Origin: JBLIOB01 sp047639575
GTDB taxonomy: Bacteria > Bacteroidota > Bacteroidia > Flavobacteriales_D > Parvicellaceae
Length of the DNA stretch: 8,187 nucleotides
NCBI GenBank assembly: GCA_047639575.1
Contig: JBLIOB010000189.1
Span: forward strand, 1 to 8,187
Direction: 5' to 3'
A model generated the notes under the pieces. The model was not told the origin of the DNA, made no database searches, and was given only the letters and a program-made list of their open reading frames with translations. Below are positions 1 to 5,364 of the stretch, piece by piece. Within the stretch, counting starts at the first letter, position 1. Each line of letters starts with the position of its first letter. A program made the translations under genes and the position numbers.

Positions 1-122
1 GCACAATCATCATCTGTTAAAAACACAGAAACCTCTTTAAAGATCGCTATTTCAGCTTTTCTCCAAAGAGGTTCCGAGTTAATTATGAGGCCATCCATGT
101 CAAAAATGACGGCTTCAATCAT
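1..122 (-). CDS. HAD-superfamily phosphatase, N-terminal fragment (cut by window edge)
   Basis: Only the first 40 codons are in the window and the frame is open at the left edge. The product starts MIEAVIFDMDGLIINSEPLW, the HAD motif I region: D8 would be the nucleophile and D10 the general acid/base, followed by the S-E-P-L-W cap-side signature of the beta-phosphoglucomutase/hexitol-phosphatase (YniC-like) subgroup. Family knowledge says such enzymes dephosphorylate sugar phosphates or isomerise them in the cytoplasm; the substrate cannot be told from this fragment. The ATG at 120-122 overlaps the TGA of the upstream gene in an ATGA arrangement, and GGAAAAGG lies directly before it, so translational coupling is likely. 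HAD membership is secure from motif I; the subgroup is an inference because motifs II-IV lie outside the window. Confidence 0.85.
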   Translation of the reverse strand, partial: MIEAVIFDMDGLIINSEPLWRKAEIAIFKEVSVFLTDDDC

Positions 123-718
123 CCTTTTCCAATAGATGAATCTGATTTGACTACTATTTTAAAAGCAGCAATTACATCCAATGAACCTGTTATCGTTCCA
201 TTGTCCATTACTAACTTATGTCCTTGATTGATGAGTACGTTACCTGTTACAATACCGCCAGCGCTAATTTTCAAAGTCTCACAAGAATGTAAATCAATAT
301 CTCCAGTAACGTTCCCTCCGATAATTTTTAAAGTTCCAGCATTATTAATAATTATATTTCCTGTAACATTTCCTCCGGATTTAATTCTTACCTGTCCTCC
401 AATGCTAAGTTTTCCAGTAACGTTTCCGCCACTTTTTATAACTAGTTTTTGATCTGGTCCAACCTGTACATCTCCTACATGTTCTTCATTTAATGGACTT
501 AATGGATGTTTTGTAATTCCTGCAATACAAATTAAGTCGACTGCGGTTGTGTCACTTCCTTTAATTACGTTTAAATTAAAGGAGACGGGATCTTCTTCTT
601 CGCACGTAATTACTTGGGAAACAAAATTGAATAAATCACCTGTTTCGTTTCCTTTAACAATTCCTGTTTTTGAACCTCTTACATCTGATGAGATAGATTC
701 AATAATTCCTGTGGCCAT
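119..718 (-). CDS. Cold-shock-like N-terminus fused to bactofilin-like beta-solenoid repeats
   Basis: 199 aa with no signal peptide or membrane segment, so probably cytoplasmic. Residues 1-65 line up by eye with a cold-shock (CSD/OB) fold: TGII at the start like TGIV in CspA, GSKTGIV at the RNP1 position, GDLFNF at RNP2, and VSFNL like VSFTI. Most RNP1 aromatics that stack on nucleic acid are absent, so binding may be lost or altered. Residues 81-195 are six repeats of 18-20 aa with the pattern [VI]TGx[IL]x[IV]..LxIxxGGN, as in bactofilins and other polymer-forming beta-helices; the first unit is the most degenerate. The ATG at 718 is the first possible start, since an in-frame TAA lies five codons upstream. 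No strong ribosome-binding site is visible. It overlaps the HAD gene downstream by 4 bp. The repeats are clear; the CSD assignment is my alignment by eye, and the function is unknown. Confidence 0.82.
   Translation of the reverse strand: MATGIIESISSDVRGSKTGIVKGNETGDLFNFVSQVITCEEEDPVSFNLNVIKGSDTTAVDLICIAGITKHPLSPLNEEHVGDVQVGPDQKLVIKSGGNVTGKLSIGGQVRIKSGGNVTGNIIINNAGTLKIIGGNVTGDIDLHSCETLKISAGGIVTGNVLINQGHKLVMDNGTITGSLDVIAAFKIVVKSDSSIGKG
134..478 (-). repeat. Six in-gene repeats coding an 18-20 aa beta-solenoid unit
   Basis: Each unit begins VTG or ITG (VGD in the first) and most end SGGN or a variant; starts are at residues 81, 100, 118, 137, 157 and 176 of the product. On the plus strand this shows as recurring GTAACGTTTCC-like words near 308, 364 and 418. 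The units are diverged in DNA, so the repeat is maintained at protein level rather than being a recent tandem duplication. Confidence 0.85.
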
Positions 719-750
719 AGTTCGGTTTTTTTATTTACGTTAAGTAATAA

Positions 751-781
751 AAAATTTAGCGATAACTCCACTTTAAATCAA
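751..781 (-). promoter_or_regulatory. Candidate Bacteroidota promoter for the fusion gene
   Basis: Read on the minus strand, TTG (781-779) is followed after 20 bases by TAAATTTT (758-751). This matches the Bacteroidota TAnnTTTG -7 element in all but the last base, with a plausible -33 TTG. It would give a leader of roughly 25-30 bases before the ATG at 718. The region is very AT-rich, so chance matches are likely. Confidence 0.35.
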
Positions 782-782
782 T

Positions 783-834
783 AAATATTCTCAATTTAGG
801 GGACCCTTCTTAATAATTATTCTTGAGAATATTT
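783..834 (+). promoter_or_regulatory. Perfect 12-bp inverted repeat spanning the TTG start
   Basis: AAATATTCTCAA at 783-794 is the exact reverse complement of TTGAGAATATTT at 823-834, with 28 bases between. The first three bases of the right arm are the TTG start codon of the phosphatase gene. In a plus-strand transcript the arms could pair and hide the start codon; in DNA they could be two half-sites for a regulator. The symmetry is directly visible; the function is inference. Confidence 0.55.
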
Positions 835-2913
835 GTCGCCATATTATTTTGTTTTGCAACTGTTGCAGGATTTTCGCAAAATTCAAATTGCGATAGTTTA
901 GAACAGTCATATTTAAATTCGAAAGGAGAACAACGAATTAAATATGCCATAGAATTACTATCTTCAAATAAATGCACTTGGGATGGTTCAGTTATAGAGC
1001 ACTCTATAGATCTTGGTAGAAAGCTAAAACTTGAAAACCATACGTTTGCAACTCTTTTAGTTCTTGGAGCCAATGGGTTGAGTACTAAAGTGTCTTCAGA
1101 TTCCGTGAATTTTCTATTCGAAGAAGCACTTCCCATGATTAATTTCGAACTTAACGAGGAAGTAAATTTTATTTATTATAGATATAGAGGCCTTTTTGAG
1201 TCCCAAAATGGAGAGCCAGAAGCAGGGGTTGATTTGTTGCATAAAGCGATGGAGCATGCCACTAATAATAATCAACCCAAAGAAATGGCTCGAATTTATG
1301 GTGATTTGGCCGTCCCTCAATATTTAATCGGAAACTACGAATCAGCTATTAAACACTGGAAAATATCTGCAACGAATTTTAATTTGGCCGGAGAAAATAA
1401 AGAATCGTATTCCTCTTGTATGAATATTAGTTTGGCTTATTCACAGATAGAAGAGTTGGACTCTGCACAGTTATACTTGCAAAATGCTCTTGACATCACT
1501 AAGACATTTAAGCTCACGGGGGACGAGTTTAATTTAAACAATAACATTGGAATTCTGCATTATAGAAAACAAGAATACCTGCGGGCGATTGAGCATTTCG
1601 AAATATCAGCGGATATCGCATTCTCCAAAGGACATAATGCAGATTATGGGATCGCAATTTCAAATATTGCGTCTAGTTATACCGAGTTTGGAACTCCTGA
1701 AAAGGGGATAGATTATGTACTTGAAGCTTTGAAGATTTGTAAAAAAAGCGATAATGTGCTGTTTAAGGTAAATATGTTTGGTATTGCATCAGACACTTAT
1801 TCGGGTTTAAAAGATTATGAAAATGCTTGGCTATATCAGGACTCAGCTCAGAAGTATAACGATAGTCTTCAAGGGGTGGAGAGAGCTAAGAATTTGGCAG
1901 AATCAGAAGAAAAATTTCAATCTGTGCAAAAAGATGTTAAGCTGGCAGAAAACAAAGCAACCATTGCAAATGAGAGATTAGAAACGGCAGTGCATAAGCA
2001 AGCGAATGATGCCTTAAATACGATTGTTATATTCGTAGTCATTGCTTTGATAATAGTTATGGCATTGGTTCTTGTTGCTTATCGAGGTTATATTCAAAAG
2101 AAAAGGAGCGCTTTAGCTTTGAAGGACCAAAATGAGATAATTGAAGCGAAAAATAAAGACATATTAGATAGTATAACATACGCTAAGAATCTGCAAGAGT
2201 CTATTTTACCTAAGGCAAGTGAGATTGAAAAGTCCATACCTAATTATATGATTTATTTTCAACCAAGAGACATCGTTTCTGGTGATTTTTATTGGTTCAG
2301 CGAAAATGAAACACATACTTATATTGCTGCCGCAGATTGCACTGGACATGGTGTTCCTGGAGCATTCGTTTCAATGATGTGTTATAATGAGCTAAACAGA
2401 GCGGTTAGAGAGTTACAACTGATGGAACCAGGAGAAATATTGACAGCCGTAAGTAGAAATATTATTACCGAGTTTAAAAACCAACATTCTAGATATCAGT
2501 CTAATGATGGGATGGACATTGCCTTGGTTTCAATAAATAAGAAAACGCAGCAAATTACGTATGCAGGCGCTATGAATTCATTGGTTCACATTAGAGAGCA
2601 AGATTTGATGGAAATCAAAGCGGATCGAAGATCAATCGGTGGTGGAACTGATTTGAATTTTGAATTCGAAACGCACCAAGTTGATTCAATTAAGGACGAT
2701 GTTTTATACTTGTTTTCAGATGGATATCAAGATCAGTTCGGTGGAGAAAAAGGCAAAAAGTTTATGTCCAAGAACTTTAAAAAATTGTTGTTGGAAATTA
2801 ATCATTTGGAAGGTGCAGAACAAGCACTCGAATTGGAAAAGCAGCTGGTCGAGTGGAGAGGTAATTATGAACAACTGGATGATATTTTAGTGCTTGGTTT
2901 CCAAGTCGCTTAA
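823..2913 (+). CDS. Membrane-bound TPR sensor with C-terminal SpoIIE (PP2C-type) phosphatase domain
   Basis: 696 aa. Residues 1-18 form a signal peptide (hydrophobic core, probable cleavage near GFS-Q). Residues about 115-350 are helical tetratricopeptide-type repeats, clearest at 155-188, 238-270 and 278-308. Residues 350-397 look coiled-coil, 399-420 are one transmembrane helix, and a short coiled linker leads to a SpoIIE phosphatase domain at about 455-695. Metal-site signatures are intact: GDFYW (D488), AADCTGHGVPGAF (D505), DGMD (562-565), FSDG (D633) and DD (686-687), so it should be active. The TPR part should lie in the periplasm and the phosphatase in the cytoplasm. Family knowledge suggests it dephosphorylates a Ser/Thr-phosphorylated STAS or similar partner, but none is encoded nearby. 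The start is TTG at 823: an in-frame TAA is at 814-816, no ATG occurs before residue 105, and only this start retains the signal peptide. Confidence 0.93.
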   Translation: MRIFVAILFCFATVAGFSQNSNCDSLEQSYLNSKGEQRIKYAIELLSSNKCTWDGSVIEHSIDLGRKLKLENHTFATLLVLGANGLSTKVSSDSVNFLFEEALPMINFELNEEVNFIYYRYRGLFESQNGEPEAGVDLLHKAMEHATNNNQPKEMARIYGDLAVPQYLIGNYESAIKHWKISATNFNLAGENKESYSSCMNISLAYSQIEELDSAQLYLQNALDITKTFKLTGDEFNLNNNIGILHYRKQEYLRAIEHFEISADIAFSKGHNADYGIAISNIASSYTEFGTPEKGIDYVLEALKICKKSDNVLFKVNMFGIASDTYSGLKDYENAWLYQDSAQKYNDSLQGVERAKNLAESEEKFQSVQKDVKLAENKATIANERLETAVHKQANDALNTIVIFVVIALIIVMALVLVAYRGYIQKKRSALALKDQNEIIEAKNKDILDSITYAKNLQESILPKASEIEKSIPNYMIYFQPRDIVSGDFYWFSENETHTYIAAADCTGHGVPGAFVSMMCYNELNRAVRELQLMEPGEILTAVSRNIITEFKNQHSRYQSNDGMDIALVSINKKTQQITYAGAMNSLVHIREQDLMEIKADRRSIGGGTDLNFEFETHQVDSIKDDVLYLFSDGYQDQFGGEKGKKFMSKNFKKLLLEINHLEGAEQALELEKQLVEWRGNYEQLDDILVLGFQVA

Positions 2914-3836
2914 TGAATAGTATCTAGCAGTTCGTTGATGGCTTGGTAGTAGTTTTTGTAGTATGGATTTACCTTTTGACTTACGTAAAAATCATCAATC
3001 TCATTAAATCGGATGACTTCGTTAAGATTCAAATTCCACTTCATTTTAGCAATACACTCAGGGCACAAATAAGGTGGCTTCCGATCTGATTCTTCAAGCG
3101 TGTTACTTCCGTTCATGTTACATTCATAATCTATACAATGTCTCATCGTGAACATATGTCCAGTTTCATGAGAAGATACCTTCATCGCTCTAAAAAGCAC
3201 TTCTTTAAAGGCTTCTTCACCTGCTGATGGCACTCCATATCTATTAATTGACCAAACTCCAACTCGATCTTTAACAGAAGCTTGTCCAAATACAAAATTC
3301 CACCTTGGATCTGGATATAAGTCTTCTGCCGTAAAAGCAATATAAGCGGCAGCGCTGTCAGGTAATTTTGGAGCCAACACATCATATAAAATATACTTAG
3401 TATGATACTGATGATTTCCTAAATGGTCTCGTTGCGATCCTGATGGAATTATTGTAGGGTCCAATAGAATTGGGTCTAGTACCCGAACTTCCATTTGATA
3501 GAAAATTCCCAAATATTCTGCGGTTAAGTCGATGATTCTTAATTCTGCACTATCCAACTCACCTAATTTTTGAATGTAAAGTTTATTTCGAGTTGCTGTA
3601 GGCTTTATTGGGTTTACAGTTACATATTGCTCAAACGTTTGACCTTTTTCTTCATGCTGGTCCAGCCATTCTCCCGGATTTGGTGGGTCTAGTTTAGTAT
3701 GAAAAGAGATCAAGGTGTCTCTTAAAAGTCTAGCGTCTTCCACCGAACCAGGTTGGTTCATAGCTTGTTCTTCTTGAGTGGCACATGAACTAACCAGTCC
3801 TACAATAAGTAGAAAGATTACATATCTAGAATTCAT
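2910..3836 (-). CDS. Lipoprotein archaemetzincin-like zinc metalloprotease
   Basis: 308 aa. The N-terminus is a lipoprotein signal: hydrophobic 5-14, then VSSC with C18 as the lipidated residue, so the enzyme should be anchored in the envelope. The catalytic core is HETGHMFTMRHC (H223, E224, H227, H233, C234), followed by C239, M241 of the Met-turn, and CPEC (C258, C261). This is the archaemetzincin arrangement: zinc ligands plus a second four-Cys zinc site. The Gly usual three residues after the second His is Thr230, and the spacing from Met241 to C258 is 16 residues rather than the commonly quoted 17. Archaemetzincins are putative peptidases with poorly known substrates. The start overlaps the end of the NUDIX gene by 11 bp, so it is probably translated from the same message. 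At the 3' end its stop codon overlaps that of the convergent phosphatase gene. The family call is firm; activity is an inference. Confidence 0.92.
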   Translation of the reverse strand: MNSRYVIFLLIVGLVSSCATQEEQAMNQPGSVEDARLLRDTLISFHTKLDPPNPGEWLDQHEEKGQTFEQYVTVNPIKPTATRNKLYIQKLGELDSAELRIIDLTAEYLGIFYQMEVRVLDPILLDPTIIPSGSQRDHLGNHQYHTKYILYDVLAPKLPDSAAAYIAFTAEDLYPDPRWNFVFGQASVKDRVGVWSINRYGVPSAGEEAFKEVLFRAMKVSSHETGHMFTMRHCIDYECNMNGSNTLEESDRKPPYLCPECIAKMKWNLNLNEVIRFNEIDDFYVSQKVNPYYKNYYQAINELLDTIH

Positions 3837-4380
3837 TTTTAAGAAGCATTAGTTCTACTTTTTGAGCCGCAGCAACAGTCAGACTATCTGTAATTTCTCC
3901 AGAATCAACTTGAGTAAAAAAATCGGTCAGTTTAATTTTCTTAATTTCTAATTCCTCTGTTTCCTCAGGAGAAGACTTGTGAAAAGATAAGTCGGTAGCT
4001 AAATAAATCAAAGCCAATTCATCTGAAGCAGAATTACTCAAATGCATCGTGTTAATCAGCTTCCAGTTTTTTGCCTTTATGCCAGTCTCTTCGAGTAATT
4101 CTCGCTGAGCAGATTCGATTGGATCAATATTAGGATCTCCTCCTCCTTCTGGAATTTCCCAACTGTATTCCTTTAAAGGATATCTGTACTGTCCAACTAG
4201 CCATGTATTTCCTTCCTCATCTATCGGAATGATTCCAATTGCAATATTTTTAAAATGAACTACTGAATAGGTTCCAGGGTTTCCGGCTGGATTTAAAACC
4301 TCCGAGTGATCAACACGTATCCAAGGAGATTCATACCCTACTTCTGTTTGTAAGGTTTTCCAAGGTCCATGTGTTTTCAT
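3826..4380 (-). CDS. NUDIX hydrolase, ADP-ribose pyrophosphatase-like
   Basis: 184 aa, cytoplasmic, about the normal length for ADP-sugar NUDIX enzymes. The NUDIX box runs from G79 to I101 and ends RELLEETGI, so the metal-binding glutamates E97 and E98 are present. The preceding GQYRYPLKEYSWEIPEGG is typical of the ADP-ribose/nucleoside-diphosphate-sugar branch. The first Glu of the textbook box (position 85) is Ile. I recall hydrophobic residues there in related Bacteroidota proteins, so this is probably a subfamily trait rather than damage. The likely reaction is hydrolysis of a nucleoside diphosphate linked to a sugar or similar moiety; the exact substrate is unknown. The start ATG at 4380 shares an ATGA overlap with the stop of the S4 gene, and the 3' end overlaps the archaemetzincin start by 11 bp, making it the middle gene of a tightly packed operon. 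Confidence 0.93.
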   Translation of the reverse strand: MKTHGPWKTLQTEVGYESPWIRVDHSEVLNPAGNPGTYSVVHFKNIAIGIIPIDEEGNTWLVGQYRYPLKEYSWEIPEGGGDPNIDPIESAQRELLEETGIKAKNWKLINTMHLSNSASDELALIYLATDLSFHKSSPEETEELEIKKIKLTDFFTQVDSGEITDSLTVAAAQKVELMLLKNEF

Positions 4381-4676
4381 TTTTTACGTTTCTTTTTCGG
4401 GAGGTTTTTTTTGTTTTCTTCTCGCTGACTGATTCGCTTGGCTCTAGATTTTGGATTAACAGCTGGAGGTAAAACATGTTTTGGCGGTGTTGGCTTCTTA
4501 AATGGATTAATAACCTCTCCGTCCAATTCTACCACATCGTTTCTTTTAACAATTGAACCTGTTTTAGCAATCTCTTTGTTGATTTTAACCCGCCCATTTT
4601 CAATAGCTAAATCCGCTTCTCTTCTTGAAAACAATCCTGTTTCTCTAACAAATATATTAATCCGTGTTCCTGACAT
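4377..4676 (-). CDS. Stand-alone S4 RNA-binding domain protein with basic tail
   Basis: 99 aa. Residues 4-57 match the S4 domain at the N-terminus of RluB/RluF-type pseudouridine synthases: RINIFVRETGLFSRREAD, then ENGRVKIN and NDVVELDGEVI. The catalytic synthase domain that normally follows is absent. Instead residues 58-99 are a proline- and lysine-rich tail ending PKKKRKK, likely disordered and RNA-contacting. The stop codon is followed at once by an intact NUDIX gene with an ATGA overlap, so this is a short protein in its own right rather than a frameshifted synthase. It probably binds structured RNA, perhaps ribosomal RNA, but the target is unknown. The start at 4676 is needed to keep the first S4 strand. 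It is the first gene of the three-gene unit. Confidence 0.88.
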   Translation of the reverse strand: MSGTRINIFVRETGLFSRREADLAIENGRVKINKEIAKTGSIVKRNDVVELDGEVINPFKKPTPPKHVLPPAVNPKSRAKRISQREENKKNLPKKKRKK

Positions 4677-4680
4677 ATGG

Positions 4681-4688
4681 CAAAGATA
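4681..4688 (-). promoter_or_regulatory. TAnnTTTG -7 box just upstream of the S4 gene
   Basis: TATCTTTG is read on the minus strand (4688 to 4681), an exact match to the Bacteroidota -7 consensus. Only CCAT separates it from the ATG at 4676-4674, so transcription from it would begin at or very near the A of the start codon. No clear -33 TTTG is at the expected distance, which lowers confidence. Confidence 0.4.
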
Positions 4689-4734
4689 GATTATCGGAAT
4701 GAATAAATGATTCTGGAAATAGAACTTGGATGTT

Positions 4735-4742
4735 TACATTTG
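4735..4742 (+). promoter_or_regulatory. TAnnTTTG -7 box for the Smr gene
   Basis: TACATTTG is an exact match to the Bacteroidota -7 consensus, 18 bases before the ATG at 4761. A weak -33-like TTCTGG lies at 4711-4716. Transcription would start around 4747-4750, giving a very short leader. Position and orientation fit the divergent gene pair. Confidence 0.55.
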
Positions 4743-4760
4743 TAATTCAAAAGTGAATTG

Positions 4761-5306
4761 ATGTTTCAAATTGGTGATCAAGTTAATTTTTTAAATGAAG
4801 AAGGCGGAGGAGCCATCCAAGCGATTAATGGGGACATGATAACGGTGGAAACTGAAGATGGTTTCGATTATGAATATCCAGCCAAAGAATTGTTGAAACA
4901 GGGAACGGATGCTTATGAAGTTTCTCAAGATGATGTTGATGATCAAGCACGGGCCGAGCATAACGAAAAAGCTACGGATGCTTTCTATAAGAAATTTAAC
5001 CATATAGATAGAATGCCAAAGTCCGATGAAATGGAAGTTGATCTCCATATTGAAAACTTGATTCAATCTCATGGAAGTATGACCAATTTTGAAATTGTTG
5101 AAGTTCAAATGGCAAACTTTCGAAGAAGCATGAATAGTGCTGTTAATAGGAACTTAAGGCGTGTGGTATTTATACATGGAGTTGGTGCTGGTGTCTTGCG
5201 TGAAGAGATAAGAGCTGAATTAAGAGCATATTTCCATCAATATGAATACTTAGATGGATCCTACGAGAAATATGGTGCAGGAGCCACGGAGGTAATTCTG
5301 AAGTAA
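4761..5306 (+). CDS. DUF2027-type Smr-domain protein (MutS2-like accessory regions)
   Basis: 181 aa from the ATG at 4761; a TTG directly before it would add one residue but ATG is preferred. Residues 1-45 form a small beta-rich domain (GDQVNFLNEEGGGAI, then VETEDGFDYEYPAKEL) like the KOW-like part near the MutS2 C-terminus. Residues 50-88 are an acidic, probably flexible linker. Residues 91-181 are a Smr domain with VDLH (93-96) and HGVGAGVLR (139-147), the two hallmark motifs. Smr domains act as endonucleases on DNA or on mRNA of stalled ribosomes; whether this Bacteroidota form cleaves is not known to me. Cytoplasmic, single-gene unit with its own promoter box. It is convergent with the large secreted-protein gene and shares the hairpin downstream. 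Confidence 0.92.
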   Translation: MFQIGDQVNFLNEEGGGAIQAINGDMITVETEDGFDYEYPAKELLKQGTDAYEVSQDDVDDQARAEHNEKATDAFYKKFNHIDRMPKSDEMEVDLHIENLIQSHGSMTNFEIVEVQMANFRRSMNSAVNRNLRRVVFIHGVGAGVLREEIRAELRAYFHQYEYLDGSYEKYGAGATEVILK

Positions 5307-5312
5307 ATTAAA

Positions 5313-5342
5313 AACCCCATCTCGAAAAATCAAGATGGGGTT
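5313..5342 (-). terminator. Rho-independent terminator in the convergent gap
   Basis: AACCCCATCT (5313-5322) pairs perfectly with AGATGGGGTT (5333-5342) around a 10-base loop. On the minus strand the stem runs straight into TTTTTAATTT, a good U tract, 22 bases past the stop of the large secreted-protein gene. On the plus strand it is followed by TTCAAAATAT, a poor U tract, so it should end minus-strand messages best but may slow those of the Smr gene too. Confidence 0.9.
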
Positions 5343-5364
5343 CAAAATATGGTATAGACCTAGT

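Noticed and set aside
228..452. Open frame on the plus strand with repeated FPVTFPP motifs.
   Set aside because: It is the opposite-strand reading of the six VTG repeats of the minus-strand fusion gene; its periodicity simply mirrors that gene.
134..478. Periodic repeats that could suggest a CRISPR array.
   Set aside because: The units are 54-60 bases, diverged, in frame and coding, with no uniform spacers.
799..821. Short self-complementary words in the spacer (GGGGACCC region and AATAATTATT) as further regulatory sites.
   Set aside because: They are short and expected by chance in AT-rich DNA; they lie within the loop of the stronger inverted repeat and add no independent evidence.
810..1136. 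Open frame on the minus strand across the start of the phosphatase gene.
   Set aside because: It overlaps a strongly supported signal peptide and sensor domain, shows no recognisable domain, and is a shadow.
3826..4380. Ile85 in the NUDIX box as a sign of an inactive enzyme.
   Set aside because: The metal-binding REUXEE glutamates are intact, and a hydrophobic residue at that position appears, from memory, in related Bacteroidota NUDIX proteins.
4377..4400. PKKKRKK at the C-terminus of the S4 protein as a nuclear localisation signal.
   Set aside because: The context is bacterial; a basic tail on an RNA-binding protein is the simpler reading.
4758..4760. TTG at 4758 as the start of the Smr gene.
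   Set aside because: It is immediately followed by an in-frame ATG, the more usual start, and adds only one residue.
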